From Elusimicrobiota bacterium (GTDB lineage Bacteria > Elusimicrobiota > Elusimicrobia > Elusimicrobiales > UBA9959), in assembly GCA_026388155.1 (NCBI GenBank), contig JAPLKI010000013.1:149451-213450 (forward strand): a DNA stretch of 64,000 nt, in the 5' to 3' direction. The notes beneath the pieces are model-generated. The model was not told the origin of the DNA. It saw nothing but the letters and a program-made list of their open reading frames with translations, and searched no databases. The first letter of the stretch is position 1; each line of letters begins with the position of its first letter. Positions 26,636 to 35,358 of the stretch are shown piece by piece. A program made the position numbers and the translations under genes.

Positions 26636-28350
26636 AAAAAGTAATTTTTTTACTCGCTTTCATTCTTTCTGCCGGCTCCCTGTCCGCCCAGGAAAGCGGT
26701 GTGTTTCTAAAGCTGCCGGTATCGCCGCGTGCCGGCGGAATGGGCGATGCTTCTGTCGCGCTTGCAGATGATCCTTTTGGCCTTTACTATAATCCGGCCG
26801 GGATGGCTTTTGCAAAGCATCCCGCGGTCTCGTTGGTTTATCAGAAATATTTGCAGGACATAAGCGGGAACTCGCTGGGTTTTGTTTACCCTTTCAAAAA
26901 CTGGGCGATAGGTATTGCGCCGACTTTTTATAACATGAAAGAGGAACCGATTTATGACTCTCTAGGGGGAGATACAGGGGAAAAGTTCGGGTATGGAGCT
27001 AAAATAATCCCGGTCGCCTTGGCGGGGAAGAATGGGAACCTGGCTGTTGGTATTGCCGGCAAATCATACAGCGAGAATATAGGCGGACAGGTTTCTGCTA
27101 CAACCGCCTATGATGTCGGAGCGATATATAAATTAGACAGGCTTAGTTTTGGGGCGGCAATGCAGAATTTAGGCGGAAAAATATTTGATTACAATGTACC
27201 AAAAATACAACGGGTCGGGGTAGCTTATACCGGCGTTAAATATTCCGGCGCGGCGGACTTAAAGAAAGAAGGTGAGGGTAAAAGTTTCCTTGGGTTTGGC
27301 GGTGCTTACAACCTTACCGAGTTGTTAAAATTACGCGGAGGCTGGCAGCTTAAAGACGAATTTAGTGGAATCACTTTTGGGTTGGGTCTTGATCTTGGGG
27401 GCCTGACTTTTGACTATGCTTGTGTAAGCTATGGAGACTTGGGAACAACGCATAAGGCGGGGGTTACGTGGGCTTTCGGCGCCAGGAAAGTGAGTGAGCA
27501 AGAAAGTGCGAAAGTGAGTATGCAAGAAGAGAAAAGAGTAAGTGAGCAGATAAGTGAGAAAGCAATTATAAATTCCGCTCCTGAACTGGCCTGGACCGGT
27601 GAGGAGAATTACGTCGCCGTGGGGTTAAGCACCGGCGCGGGGAACACCACCACGCCATTTGTGTACCGCGTGAAATACGCGGACGCGAATAACGACGCCC
27701 CGGCCGCCGGCTATCCTAAAGTGCATATCACTAAAGGCGGGGCCGAGGCTCCCGGCAGCCCGTTTGCCATGGAATATTCTTCAGGCGACAATAAGAATGG
27801 CGCTATTTACGCTCGAATGCAAAGGCTGGCGTCCGGCAATGATTATGCGTATTATTTTGAAGCTAAAGATTCGTCCGGCGCGGCGGCTGCGGGAGCGCCT
27901 ACTGTGGCGGTCAACGGCCCGATAGTTGCTCAGGCCGAAGTTGTAAATATCCCCGGCGGAACGAATGTGGCCGTGGCGGACTTTAGCGGCAAGAACGTGT
28001 CGCAGGCGGACGCTTCAATAGTGACCGATTTCTTAAGGACAGAACTGGTAACCACAGGGTTGTTCAATGTGATGGACAGGAACAACATGGATACCGTGCT
28101 GGCCGAGCAGAAGTTCCAGAACAGCGGCTGCACCGAGCAGCAATGCGCGGTTGAAATGGGCAAACTGCTAAATGTAAAGCAGATGCTTGTGGGCTCGCTC
28201 TCAAAGCTTTTGGACAACTATTATATAACGGTTAATGTGGTGGATGTGGAAACCGGCAAAATAATGGCGTCTTATGACAGCGAAGGCGTATCTTCCAAAG
28301 AATTGAAAGACGCATGCAAAAAAATAGTGGAAAAATTGTCCCGCAAGTAA
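26632..28350 (+). CDS. PorV/UPF0164-type barrel fused to a CsgG-like domain
   Basis: 572 residues. Signal peptide 1-20; PorV/UPF0164-like outer-membrane barrel about 22-285 (SPRAGGMGDASVALADDPFGLYYNPAG at its start, FDYACVSYGDLGTTHKAG at its end); a charged, Ser/Glu/Gln-rich linker (288-310); one SGYPKVHI-type module (about 314-431) also found twice in the preceding kelch protein; and a C-terminal CsgG/FlgO-like alpha/beta domain (about 441-572: NVAVADFSGKNVSQADASIV, GCTEQQCAVEMGKLLNV). The start overlaps the kelch gene by 4 bases. PorV proteins carry type IX cargo across the outer membrane; here the neighbour with a FlgD-like tail is the natural client (inference). Confidence 0.85.
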   Translation: MKKVIFLLAFILSAGSLSAQESGVFLKLPVSPRAGGMGDASVALADDPFGLYYNPAGMAFAKHPAVSLVYQKYLQDISGNSLGFVYPFKNWAIGIAPTFYNMKEEPIYDSLGGDTGEKFGYGAKIIPVALAGKNGNLAVGIAGKSYSENIGGQVSATTAYDVGAIYKLDRLSFGAAMQNLGGKIFDYNVPKIQRVGVAYTGVKYSGAADLKKEGEGKSFLGFGGAYNLTELLKLRGGWQLKDEFSGITFGLGLDLGGLTFDYACVSYGDLGTTHKAGVTWAFGARKVSEQESAKVSMQEEKRVSEQISEKAIINSAPELAWTGEENYVAVGLSTGAGNTTTPFVYRVKYADANNDAPAAGYPKVHITKGGAEAPGSPFAMEYSSGDNKNGAIYARMQRLASGNDYAYYFEAKDSSGAAAAGAPTVAVNGPIVAQAEVVNIPGGTNVAVADFSGKNVSQADASIVTDFLRTELVTTGLFNVMDRNNMDTVLAEQKFQNSGCTEQQCAVEMGKLLNVKQMLVGSLSKLLDNYYITVNVVDVETGKIMASYDSEGVSSKELKDACKKIVEKLSRK

Positions 28351-29699
28351 TTTTTGTGGGACTATTAGCCTTATCCTGCCTGCCCTGCCGGGCGGGCGGC
28401 TTTAGTCCCGGTGACAGGGCGCCTGACTTTGAATTGTCGGACCTGACTGGCAAAACGATTTCGCTCTCCGATATACTCCGCGAGGACAAGCCGGTGGTTC
28501 TTTCTTTTTTCGGCACCTGGTGCGACAGCTGCCTTAAAGAAATGAACGATCTGGCTGAAATAGCCCCAAAATATAACGCCGCCGTCTATCTTGTGGGAGT
28601 TGACGCCGATAAAGACAAACTGGTTCGGTTCGTAGAAAAACACAAAATACCGTTTCCCGTGCTGTGGGATCCCAAAGCGCGGGTAATAGGCCGGAAATAT
28701 GACTTATTCCGGGGGGCCTTTCTTGTGGTTCCCAAAGTGTTCATTATATCGCCCGCCGGCACCATTGAATATGTTTCCGAGGCTTATGATGAGGCAAGAA
28801 AGACCGCCTTGAAGAACAAGCTGGCTGAGGTGAGCGCGAAAAAGTGGAGGAAACTCCCCGAAGTCGCCGTTTTTTTCACCGGTTCGGCTAACGGTTGCCT
28901 GGAGCCGTCTTATTCTAACAAACAGACCTACGGTGGTTTTGTTAAACTTATTTCTTTCCTTAAACAGCAAATCAAAAAATATCCCAGCTATATTCTGCTA
29001 GATTCGGGTGATTTCCTGCCTTATGCGGTTTCCGCCGCCCAGGCCGATTTAGCGCTTAAAGCCATGGGACTGGCGGGCTATGACGCCATAGCCGTGGGTG
29101 ACCAGGACCTTTATTTCAGCGGGTATATTGATGTACTCAGGAGTGGGAAACTTCCGTTTATCGCCTCAAATGTCGGTTGGAAGGCGGACAAAAGCGATTC
29201 TACCTCCGGTGTTGTCACGTTGCCAGCGGGCCAGGCGGATAAGACCATGGTTGCCGGCGGTATTAAAATCCGGATCGTGTCTTTTATAAGCCCTGAAACA
29301 TTTTCACTTTACCCGGAGACGTTCACGGATAAAATTGGGTTCAGGGATTTGAAAGAAGTTTTAAAAGGCGGAAAAAATGCCGATTTTCTTATACTTCTTT
29401 CCCACGCTGGCGTTGAGGTAAATAAGAAAATGGCCGAAGAATTTAAAGAGTTTGACCTGATTATAGGCGGCCACTCGCAGGAGTTGCTTAACAAGCCGCT
29501 GAAAGCGGGGAATGCTTTAATAATCCAGTCCGGCAGCAATTTGCAGCACGCGGGCAAGATAGTTCTAAGATTTGACGGTAATAAAAAACTTTCGAATTAC
29601 GACTACGAGATAGCGCCGTTGGTAAATGAAATCCCCGACGCCCCGCAGATAGAAGCCTTGCTAAAAGACTATAAAAACCAAGTAATAAAAGAACCTTAA
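28314..29699 (+). CDS. TlpA-like thioredoxin fused to a 5'-nucleotidase-type phosphatase
   Basis: 461 residues. N-terminal export signal (about 1-27); redoxin/TlpA domain about 30-160 with active site Trp-Cys-Asp-Ser-Cys in SFFGTWCDSCLKEM and the cis-Pro region VPKVFIISPAG; then a metallophosphatase domain about 175-445 resembling the N-terminal half of UshA-type 5'-nucleotidases (DSGDFL, AVGDQDLYFSG, LSHAGVEVNK, IIGGHSQEL). The C-terminal nucleotidase substrate domain is missing. The gene overlaps the PorV-CsgG gene by 37 bases. The fusion is unusual; a periplasmic redox role on the Cys-x4-Cys domains of the flanking proteins is a possible link. Confidence 0.82.
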   Translation: MQKNSGKIVPQVIFVGLLALSCLPCRAGGFSPGDRAPDFELSDLTGKTISLSDILREDKPVVLSFFGTWCDSCLKEMNDLAEIAPKYNAAVYLVGVDADKDKLVRFVEKHKIPFPVLWDPKARVIGRKYDLFRGAFLVVPKVFIISPAGTIEYVSEAYDEARKTALKNKLAEVSAKKWRKLPEVAVFFTGSANGCLEPSYSNKQTYGGFVKLISFLKQQIKKYPSYILLDSGDFLPYAVSAAQADLALKAMGLAGYDAIAVGDQDLYFSGYIDVLRSGKLPFIASNVGWKADKSDSTSGVVTLPAGQADKTMVAGGIKIRIVSFISPETFSLYPETFTDKIGFRDLKEVLKGGKNADFLILLSHAGVEVNKKMAEEFKEFDLIIGGHSQELLNKPLKAGNALIIQSGSNLQHAGKIVLRFDGNKKLSNYDYEIAPLVNEIPDAPQIEALLKDYKNQVIKEP

Positions 29700-29820
29700 A
29701 CAGACTCCCCAACTGCCTTTTTGGTATTATAATGGCGTTGGGTCTATAAGGCCGCTGGAGGGCTTCGGGGGATAGCTGGTTGTGATAAAAAACCGGATGA
29801 TATCTCGTACATAATAAAAC

Positions 29821-31209
29821 ATGAAATTCACCCGCAAATTTTTTTTAATGGTCTTGCCACTTTCGCTTTGCATTTTTGCTGCCGGTGCGGAATTAAGCCC
29901 TGCTGGAACGCTAAAGTCCGGGGGAGGCGGATTGAACTCCCTAGGCGTTGCCGGGAAAATACGGCTTGCCGTGCTGGAATTACCCGGAGATGAAATTCCC
30001 CGGGAAGCGGTTTCGCAGATAACAAAATTTATTAAAAATGAATTCGCGGAATCCGACCGGTATAACGTCGTATCGGCAGAGGATATTGATACTGTTCTGA
30101 CAGATTCTTCTATAAACCAGCGAGCTTGCCTGACTCCTAAATGTATAAGCGCCATGGGGCGCTTGCTGGGCGTGCAGCAGCTATTAGTGGGAACCGTTTC
30201 CAAATCTTCGGAAACATATGTAATTTCGGTGAAGCTGGCGGAGGCGGAAAAAGGAGAGACGCTTGCTTCTGTATATTTGGAGATATCAAGCGGACTACCG
30301 CAGGCTTACCGGCTGTTTAACACGAGGGAACAATCCGCCAAAAACACTAAACGGACAAGCGCGTCGGTAGGCTTAATTACTGGCGCGGACGTGCCACACG
30401 AAGATGCGGGGGCAATAGGTAATTTTATCAGGACCATGTTGGCAAATAGTGGAGCATACCGAATTATAGAAAAGGGTGAAATGCTCAGAGTATTGGCTGA
30501 AAAGCAGTATCACACCCGCCTTTGCGCCGACACCGACTGCGCTGCCGATATAGGCAGGTTGCTGGATGTGCGGCAATCGGCTGTTGGCATCATGTCCAAG
30601 TCTTCAGATGCGTACCATGCCGCGCTTGTTCTTGCGGATGTGGAAACCGGCAAAACGCTCGCTTCCGCCATACTTAATGTTTCATGTGATTCGGGCCTGG
30701 TTTGCGGATACCCGGTAAAAATCCCCGCTGAAACGTATCCGGTTGTGGCGGAATTGCCCGGATCAGCGGAAGCGGAAGCCGTCTTGCCGCTTATTAAACC
30801 ATCCTCTGGACGGGATACAATTCACATAGCTGTGGCGGATTTCGCAGGCAAAAATGTTTCCCAGGCGGACGCTTCCATAGTAGCGGATTTTCTTAGAACC
30901 GAAATGGTCGGTGCAGGCGGGTTTGATGTGATGGACAGAGCGAATATGGAAACCGTGCTGGCTGAGCAGAAACTTCAGTCCAGCGGCTGTACGGAGCAGG
31001 AATGCGCGGTCCAAATGGGGAAATTACTTAATGTGCAGTTTATTGCCGTAGGTTCATTATCCAAGCTTCTGGATATTTATTTTGTCACGGTTAATTTAAT
31101 TGATGTGGAAACCGGAAAAATAACTGCGTCCTACGACCATGACGCATCATCGGCCAGGGAATTAAGGGGAGCATGCAAAAAGCTGGTGCAAAAACTGGCT
31201 GGGCACTGA
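29821..31209 (+). CDS. Exported protein with three CsgG/FlgO-like domains
   Basis: 462 residues with a signal peptide (about 1-22). Three tandem alpha/beta domains at about 46-160, 180-290 and 330-462. Each has a start strand (RLAVLELPG, ASVGLITGA, HIAVADFAG), a Cys-x4-Cys pair (ACLTPKC, LCADTDC, GCTEQEC) followed by a helix and GRLLGV/GKLLNV, and a closing VxxxDVETGK-type strand. The third domain is close to the C-terminal domain of the PorV fusion at 26632. In CsgG-related proteins this fold lies in the periplasm and helps assemble surface structures. No Shine-Dalgarno is visible; CATAAT lies 5 bases before the ATG. Confidence 0.82.
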   Translation: MKFTRKFFLMVLPLSLCIFAAGAELSPAGTLKSGGGGLNSLGVAGKIRLAVLELPGDEIPREAVSQITKFIKNEFAESDRYNVVSAEDIDTVLTDSSINQRACLTPKCISAMGRLLGVQQLLVGTVSKSSETYVISVKLAEAEKGETLASVYLEISSGLPQAYRLFNTREQSAKNTKRTSASVGLITGADVPHEDAGAIGNFIRTMLANSGAYRIIEKGEMLRVLAEKQYHTRLCADTDCAADIGRLLDVRQSAVGIMSKSSDAYHAALVLADVETGKTLASAILNVSCDSGLVCGYPVKIPAETYPVVAELPGSAEAEAVLPLIKPSSGRDTIHIAVADFAGKNVSQADASIVADFLRTEMVGAGGFDVMDRANMETVLAEQKLQSSGCTEQECAVQMGKLLNVQFIAVGSLSKLLDIYFVTVNLIDVETGKITASYDHDASSARELRGACKKLVQKLAGH

Positions 31210-31236
31210 CAATCAATTTATAAATGTAAACTAGAA

Positions 31237-31464
31237 ATGAAGCCGGTTGCCGTTATTCTCAACGACAAAGAGCTTGTAAGACTTTTAACCCACCTTGGCC
31301 TACCCGTGAAATTCCCTGTATTAATACCGGCTCCCAAAGCCTGTGATCCACCCGATGAAGACTGCCAGCTGGACCTGCCCCGCACTTTGGCCCGTTTGGA
31401 AAAAGTGCGGGGCCCACGGGCTGACTTATACGAAGAAATAGAGCCCGCCCCGGCTGGCGATTAA
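31237..31464 (+). CDS. Short ORF, possible remnant of a transposase C-terminus
   Basis: 75 residues. KPVAVILNDKELVRLLTHLGLP followed by a Pro-rich tail is reminiscent of the C-terminal end of zinc-binding/IS91-type transposases, which often close with an I-x2-HLGLP and Pro-rich stretch. No catalytic domain or zinc-binding CxxC part is present upstream, so if the reading is right it is a decayed fragment. The identification is from pattern memory only. The following 31465-31691 is non-coding, with a GT-rich stretch and a TATTAT box near 31553. Confidence 0.35.
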   Translation: MKPVAVILNDKELVRLLTHLGLPVKFPVLIPAPKACDPPDEDCQLDLPRTLARLEKVRGPRADLYEEIEPAPAGD

Positions 31465-31691
31465 ACCAACCATCCCAGAACTCTTAACTGGCCCGACATC
31501 CGCCGGGAGTGGGGGAGGTTTTCAAAATTTCAGAAAAACACCTCACTTTTTGTATTATAGCGAGAGGGTAATGCTTTTGCGAATTTTTTTAGGCGTCCGG
31601 AAGTTTCAGATGGGGGGGGAACTAACGATAAGCGCCCTTATCTGCGGGGACTCGATATAAGTTTATTTAAATGTGCTTTAATGGAGGCAAT

Positions 31692-33110
31692 ATGAAGAAA
31701 TTAATTCAATTCAGCCTGATACTGTCGGCAATAATAATTATTATCAGTGTTCCCGGAACACCTTCAATTCGCGACGCTCAGGCAGCAAATGCAATGATGA
31801 TTCCATTTTGCCCTTCCTGCCATAAAAAGTGGAAAGATCATTGTTATATGTGCAAAGAACCTGACAACCGTTTGACCGATTTTGCGCATTTATGTGATGA
31901 ATGCTTCAAGAAAACCGGCTTTATATCCGGGGCCCATGGTTGCGGTACCCCCTACAAGGGCTGGATGAGAATTTGCAGCAAGTGCGCGGCGAAAAACGTC
32001 TGCGCCAAGTGCGGAAAACCGTTGGGCGGTAAAGGAGCATCTGTTGGAGAGGATGAGAAAAGAGTGGTTGAGCGATATAAGGTGCGAATTACAATTCCCG
32101 GCAAAAAGGAAAAATTCCTTCAATATTATAATGCCGCAAATGAAGCCATGAAGAAGAAGGATTACCGGCAGGCCCTGGACTATTTCAAGAAATGCAACGA
32201 AATAATTCCCGACGGCTGCGCCTGCCAGATCGGAATAGCCCTGAGAGGACTGGGAAAAGAAGAGGAAGCCGTCAAGTATTTTGATATTGCCATTAAGAAC
32301 GACCCCGCCGATTACGAAGCCTACTTTCAAAAAGGTCTGGCCACTCTGGGTCAAGAAGGGTCTGAAGAATCTTTAAAAAAAGCCATAGACCTCAATGTGC
32401 CTTATGGGGATGCCTATCTCATGTACGCGTATTTAAGGGAATCCAATAAAGATAAGGATCAGGCAGTGATGTATTACGAAAAGGGGTTTGAACTTAAGCC
32501 TGATGAAATTAAATTCAGGGGAAATCTTATTGATCTCTATAAGCAGGACGGCAGGCTTGATGACGCCTTGCAGCAGGCAGATATTTCGTGCAAGCTCTCG
32601 GGTAATAGTCTAGAGTCGCTCAATATTAAAGGAGGGATTTTAATTGATGCAAAAAAATGGACCGATGCGATTCCAGTTTACGAGAAGATACTTTCAATGG
32701 CGTCGACCAATGTGGATGTCCCCTACTTCTTTCTTGGTTTAAGCCACTATCAATTAAATCATTTTGAAAAAGCCAGAGACAACTGGAAGAAAGCTGTCGA
32801 AAAAGATGTGAACAATTATCCCGAACCCTATTCTTGCCTCGCGCTTTGTGAAATGAAGTTGAAAAACCCTGTTGAGGCTGAAAAGTACTGCGAAACAGCT
32901 CTTAAATTAACGAAGAATGAGAATTCGTTCGTTTATTACAACCTTGCGGGGGCATATTCATTATTGAACAAAACGGATAAAAGCATCGATTTGCTGGAGA
33001 AGGCTTTGAAGACAGGACGAGCCAATATCCCTCAAATAGAAGCGGACGCTGATCTGATTAATGTAAGACAAACCGAGAGCTACAAAAAGCTTGTATTAAA
33101 ATACAAATGA
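31692..33110 (+). CDS. Exported Cys-rich TPR protein
   Basis: 472 residues, starting at the ATG preceded by AATGGAGGCAAT rather than the ATG seven codons earlier. A signal peptide (about 1-32) is followed by a zinc-ribbon-like region with five CxxC pairs (CPSC, CYMC, CDEC, CSKC, CAKC; about 38-105), then a long TPR array (about 140-455; repeated units such as YRQALDYFKKCNEIIPD and AVKYFDIAIKNDP). Probably a periplasmic or cell-surface scaffold; the Cys region could bind metal or form disulfides. No family name is assigned. Confidence 0.75.
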   Translation: MKKLIQFSLILSAIIIIISVPGTPSIRDAQAANAMMIPFCPSCHKKWKDHCYMCKEPDNRLTDFAHLCDECFKKTGFISGAHGCGTPYKGWMRICSKCAAKNVCAKCGKPLGGKGASVGEDEKRVVERYKVRITIPGKKEKFLQYYNAANEAMKKKDYRQALDYFKKCNEIIPDGCACQIGIALRGLGKEEEAVKYFDIAIKNDPADYEAYFQKGLATLGQEGSEESLKKAIDLNVPYGDAYLMYAYLRESNKDKDQAVMYYEKGFELKPDEIKFRGNLIDLYKQDGRLDDALQQADISCKLSGNSLESLNIKGGILIDAKKWTDAIPVYEKILSMASTNVDVPYFFLGLSHYQLNHFEKARDNWKKAVEKDVNNYPEPYSCLALCEMKLKNPVEAEKYCETALKLTKNENSFVYYNLAGAYSLLNKTDKSIDLLEKALKTGRANIPQIEADADLINVRQTESYKKLVLKYK

Positions 33111-33265
33111 TCCTTGCTTAATTGGTTCAATGGATCAATTGAAAATTCAGTTACGCCTATCTGTAGTAAACGTTGGTGGAAACTGGCGCAGGCTACTTCA
33201 GCCCGGTTCCAGTCCCCCCTTTCAAACCGCGCCAAGTGCCAGTTATCTGGTAGAGTAGGGAATGC

Positions 33266-33288
33266 AAAAAGGTACCAGGTACCTTTTT
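33266..33288. terminator. Bidirectional-looking terminator with a GGTACC core
   Basis: AAAAAGGTACC (33266-33276), A, GGTACCTTTTT (33278-33288): A-run, stem, T-run. It follows the TPR gene by about 155 bases and precedes the U32 gene by 54. The double GGTACC core is itself palindromic, so this could also be a dispersed repeat. Confidence 0.6.
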
Positions 33289-33329
33289 CCACTTCAGCCT
33301 ACCTCTGGCATACCGCTGTAGCTAAAGGC

Positions 33330-33341
33330 TAGAATATAACC
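33330..33341 (+). promoter_or_regulatory. -10-like box six bases before the U32 start
   Basis: TAGAAT (33330-33335), six bases, then GTG 33342. There is no Shine-Dalgarno sequence, so the mRNA may be leaderless. A clear -35 is not seen. Confidence 0.35.
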
Positions 33342-35144
33342 GTGAAAACCATTGAACTGCTTGCTCCGGCGCGGGACCTGGCTGTGGGCCTTGACGCCAT
33401 TAACTGCGGCGCCGACGCCGTCTATATCGGCGCCGAGGAATTCGGCGCCCGCTTTGCCGCGGCCAATACCGTGGCCGATATCGAAAAGCTCTGCGCCCAT
33501 TCCCGCCGCTACGGCGCGAAGGTGTACGCCGCCGTAAATACCATTTTGACCGACCATGAGCTTATCCGCGCACAAAGGCTTATAAAGCGCCTTTGGGAAG
33601 CCGGAGTGGACGCCGTTATCATACAGGACATGGGCCTGCTTGAAGTGGACCTGCCGCCGGTGCCGCTGATAGCCAGCACCCAGGCCAATAACACTACTCC
33701 GGAAAAAGTTCTGTTCCTTGAAAAAGCCGGCTTTAAGCGGGTGATACTCGGGCGCGAGCTTTCCATAGAAGAAATAAAAAAAATACGGGCCAAAACCGCG
33801 GTGGAGCTTGAGTTCTTTATTCACGGGGCCTTGTGCGTGTCTTACAGCGGGCAGTGCTACGCGAGCTTCGCGCTCGGCGGCCGCAGCGGCAACAGGGGCG
33901 CCTGCGCCCAGCCCTGCCGCAAACTTTACACCCTGCGGGACGGGCTCAGCAATGTTATAGTAAAAAACAAGCACCTGCTCTCGCTTAAGGACCTTAACCT
34001 GACGAAACGGCTGGGCGCGCTAATTGACGCCGGCGTTACCTCGTTTAAAATAGAGGGCCGCCTGAAGGACAGCGCTTATGTGCGCAATATCGTCTCGCAT
34101 TACCGGGGGGCTTTGGATAAAGTCCTTGAGCAGAAAAAACTGGAAAGAAGCTCAAATGGGAAAAGCTTTATAGCTTTTACTCCTAACCCCGCCAAAACCT
34201 TCAACCGCGGCTACAGCGAATATTTCGTCAACGGCAATCCGGCCGATATCGCCGCGCCCGACACGCCGAAGTTCGTGGGTGAGGCGCTTGGCAGCGTTTA
34301 CGAGATAAAGAACGGTTCCTTTAAACTGCAGGGCGCGGAAAAACTGCACCCCGGCGACGGCATTTCTTTTTTTGACAAAGACGGCGTGCTGGACGGCTCG
34401 CTTGTGAACGGCGTAAAAGACGGGCGCGTAAGGGCGGAAAGTTTAAAAGGCATAGAGAACGGAACCTATATTTATCGCAATTTTGACAGGGAGTTCATCC
34501 GCCTGGTGGGGCGGGAGGGGCCGCAGAGGAAACTGGGCGTCAAGCTTGAATTCTCGGAAACCGGGGACGGGTTCAAACTTAAAGCCATTGACGAGTTGGG
34601 CGCGGGGGCGGTGCTGGAAATTAAAACCAAAAAAGTCACTGCCAAAAAGCCGGAGCAGGCCGTTGAAACCGTGAATAAACAGCTTTCCAAACTGGGCGAG
34701 AGCGAGTATTATCTTCAGGCCCTTGAAGTTAAACTGTCCAAGCCCTTTTTTATCCCCGTGTCGGTGCTGAACGACCTGAGGCGCGACACGCTGGGGGTTC
34801 TCTCTAAGCAGGCCGCAGCCGCAAAGCGCGAAGAAATAAAAATAAAACCGAACGATTACCCGTATCCCGCAAAAAAGCTGGATTTTACTGGCAATGTTTT
34901 AAATTCAAAAGCCGCGGCTTTTTACAAGCGTCACGGGGTGGCTGAGATAGCGTTTGCGGCCGAAGAGGGCTTGGACATGAAAGGGAAGCGCCTTATGACC
35001 ATGAAATACTGCATAAGGCGCCGCCTGGGCCTGTGCCAGAAAGGAAAAGCCGTGGAGCCGCTGTACCTGGAAGACGAAGAGGGGCATAAGTTCCGCATGG
35101 ATTTTGACTGCGAGACCTGCGTGGCGACGCTGACGCTTGAATAA
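33342..35144 (+). CDS. rlhA: U32 peptidase-family protein, RlhA-like
   Basis: 600 residues from GTG. The N-terminal TIM-barrel-like U32 domain starts ELLAPARDLAVGLDAINCGADAVYIG; the family signature with Cys165 and Cys172 (IHGALCVSYSGQCYAS) and Cys188, Cys192 (GACAQPC) supplies likely Fe-S ligands. A C-terminal DUF3656-like part (from about 380) and a last Cys cluster (KYCIRRRLGLC, CETC) follow. U32 proteins with DUF3656 act in RNA hydroxylation (RlhA on 23S rRNA C2501) using prephenate; the shorter TrhP acts on tRNA. Length and domain order favour RlhA. A terminator follows. Confidence 0.82.
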   Translation: MKTIELLAPARDLAVGLDAINCGADAVYIGAEEFGARFAAANTVADIEKLCAHSRRYGAKVYAAVNTILTDHELIRAQRLIKRLWEAGVDAVIIQDMGLLEVDLPPVPLIASTQANNTTPEKVLFLEKAGFKRVILGRELSIEEIKKIRAKTAVELEFFIHGALCVSYSGQCYASFALGGRSGNRGACAQPCRKLYTLRDGLSNVIVKNKHLLSLKDLNLTKRLGALIDAGVTSFKIEGRLKDSAYVRNIVSHYRGALDKVLEQKKLERSSNGKSFIAFTPNPAKTFNRGYSEYFVNGNPADIAAPDTPKFVGEALGSVYEIKNGSFKLQGAEKLHPGDGISFFDKDGVLDGSLVNGVKDGRVRAESLKGIENGTYIYRNFDREFIRLVGREGPQRKLGVKLEFSETGDGFKLKAIDELGAGAVLEIKTKKVTAKKPEQAVETVNKQLSKLGESEYYLQALEVKLSKPFFIPVSVLNDLRRDTLGVLSKQAAAAKREEIKIKPNDYPYPAKKLDFTGNVLNSKAAAFYKRHGVAEIAFAAEEGLDMKGKRLMTMKYCIRRRLGLCQKGKAVEPLYLEDEEGHKFRMDFDCETCVATLTLE

Positions 35145-35159
35145 GCGCGCTATCCGCGC

Positions 35160-35195
35160 TGTCACAGGTCACAAGACACAAGTCGCAGGTCACAC
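35160..35195. repeat. Word-type repeat, GTCACAGG/ACAAGT class
   Basis: Iterated variants of GTCACAGGTCACAAG, ACACAAGTC and GCAGGTCACAC lie between the U32 stop and its terminator. The same words occur at 50552-50572, 57524-57556 and, mixed with their complement, at 56581-56669. Confidence 0.6.
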
Positions 35196-35221
35196 AAAAA
35201 ACGACCTGTTTATCGTTTTTT
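35196..35221 (+). terminator. Intrinsic terminator after the U32 gene
   Basis: AAAAAACGA (35196-35204), loop CCTGTTTA, TCGTTTTTT (35213-35221) plus a further T. Confidence 0.8.
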
Positions 35222-35307
35222 TCACTCCGCCATAACCCTTTAATAAAAACAGGTTGCCGTCCCCTATTAGCCAAAATGTGACTTTGGATACTAAGGTAAA
35301 AAAACAG

Positions 35308-35337
35308 TTGACAAATAATTTCACCTTAAGGTATTAT
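35308..35337 (+). promoter_or_regulatory. Consensus sigma-70 promoter of the LamG gene
   Basis: TTGACA (35308-35313), an 18-bp spacer, TATTAT (35332-35337). Transcription would start near 35344, leaving a leader of about 15 bases that holds a GGGCGGG ribosome binding site before ATG 35359. It is the clearest promoter in the window and argues against the longer TTG-started frame from 35254. Confidence 0.85.
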
Positions 35338-35358
35338 CCTTTTTACGTTAGGGCGGGT

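Noticed and set aside
35254..35358. TTG-started extension of the LamG protein
   Set aside because: A consensus promoter lies inside it and the signal peptide begins at ATG 35359.
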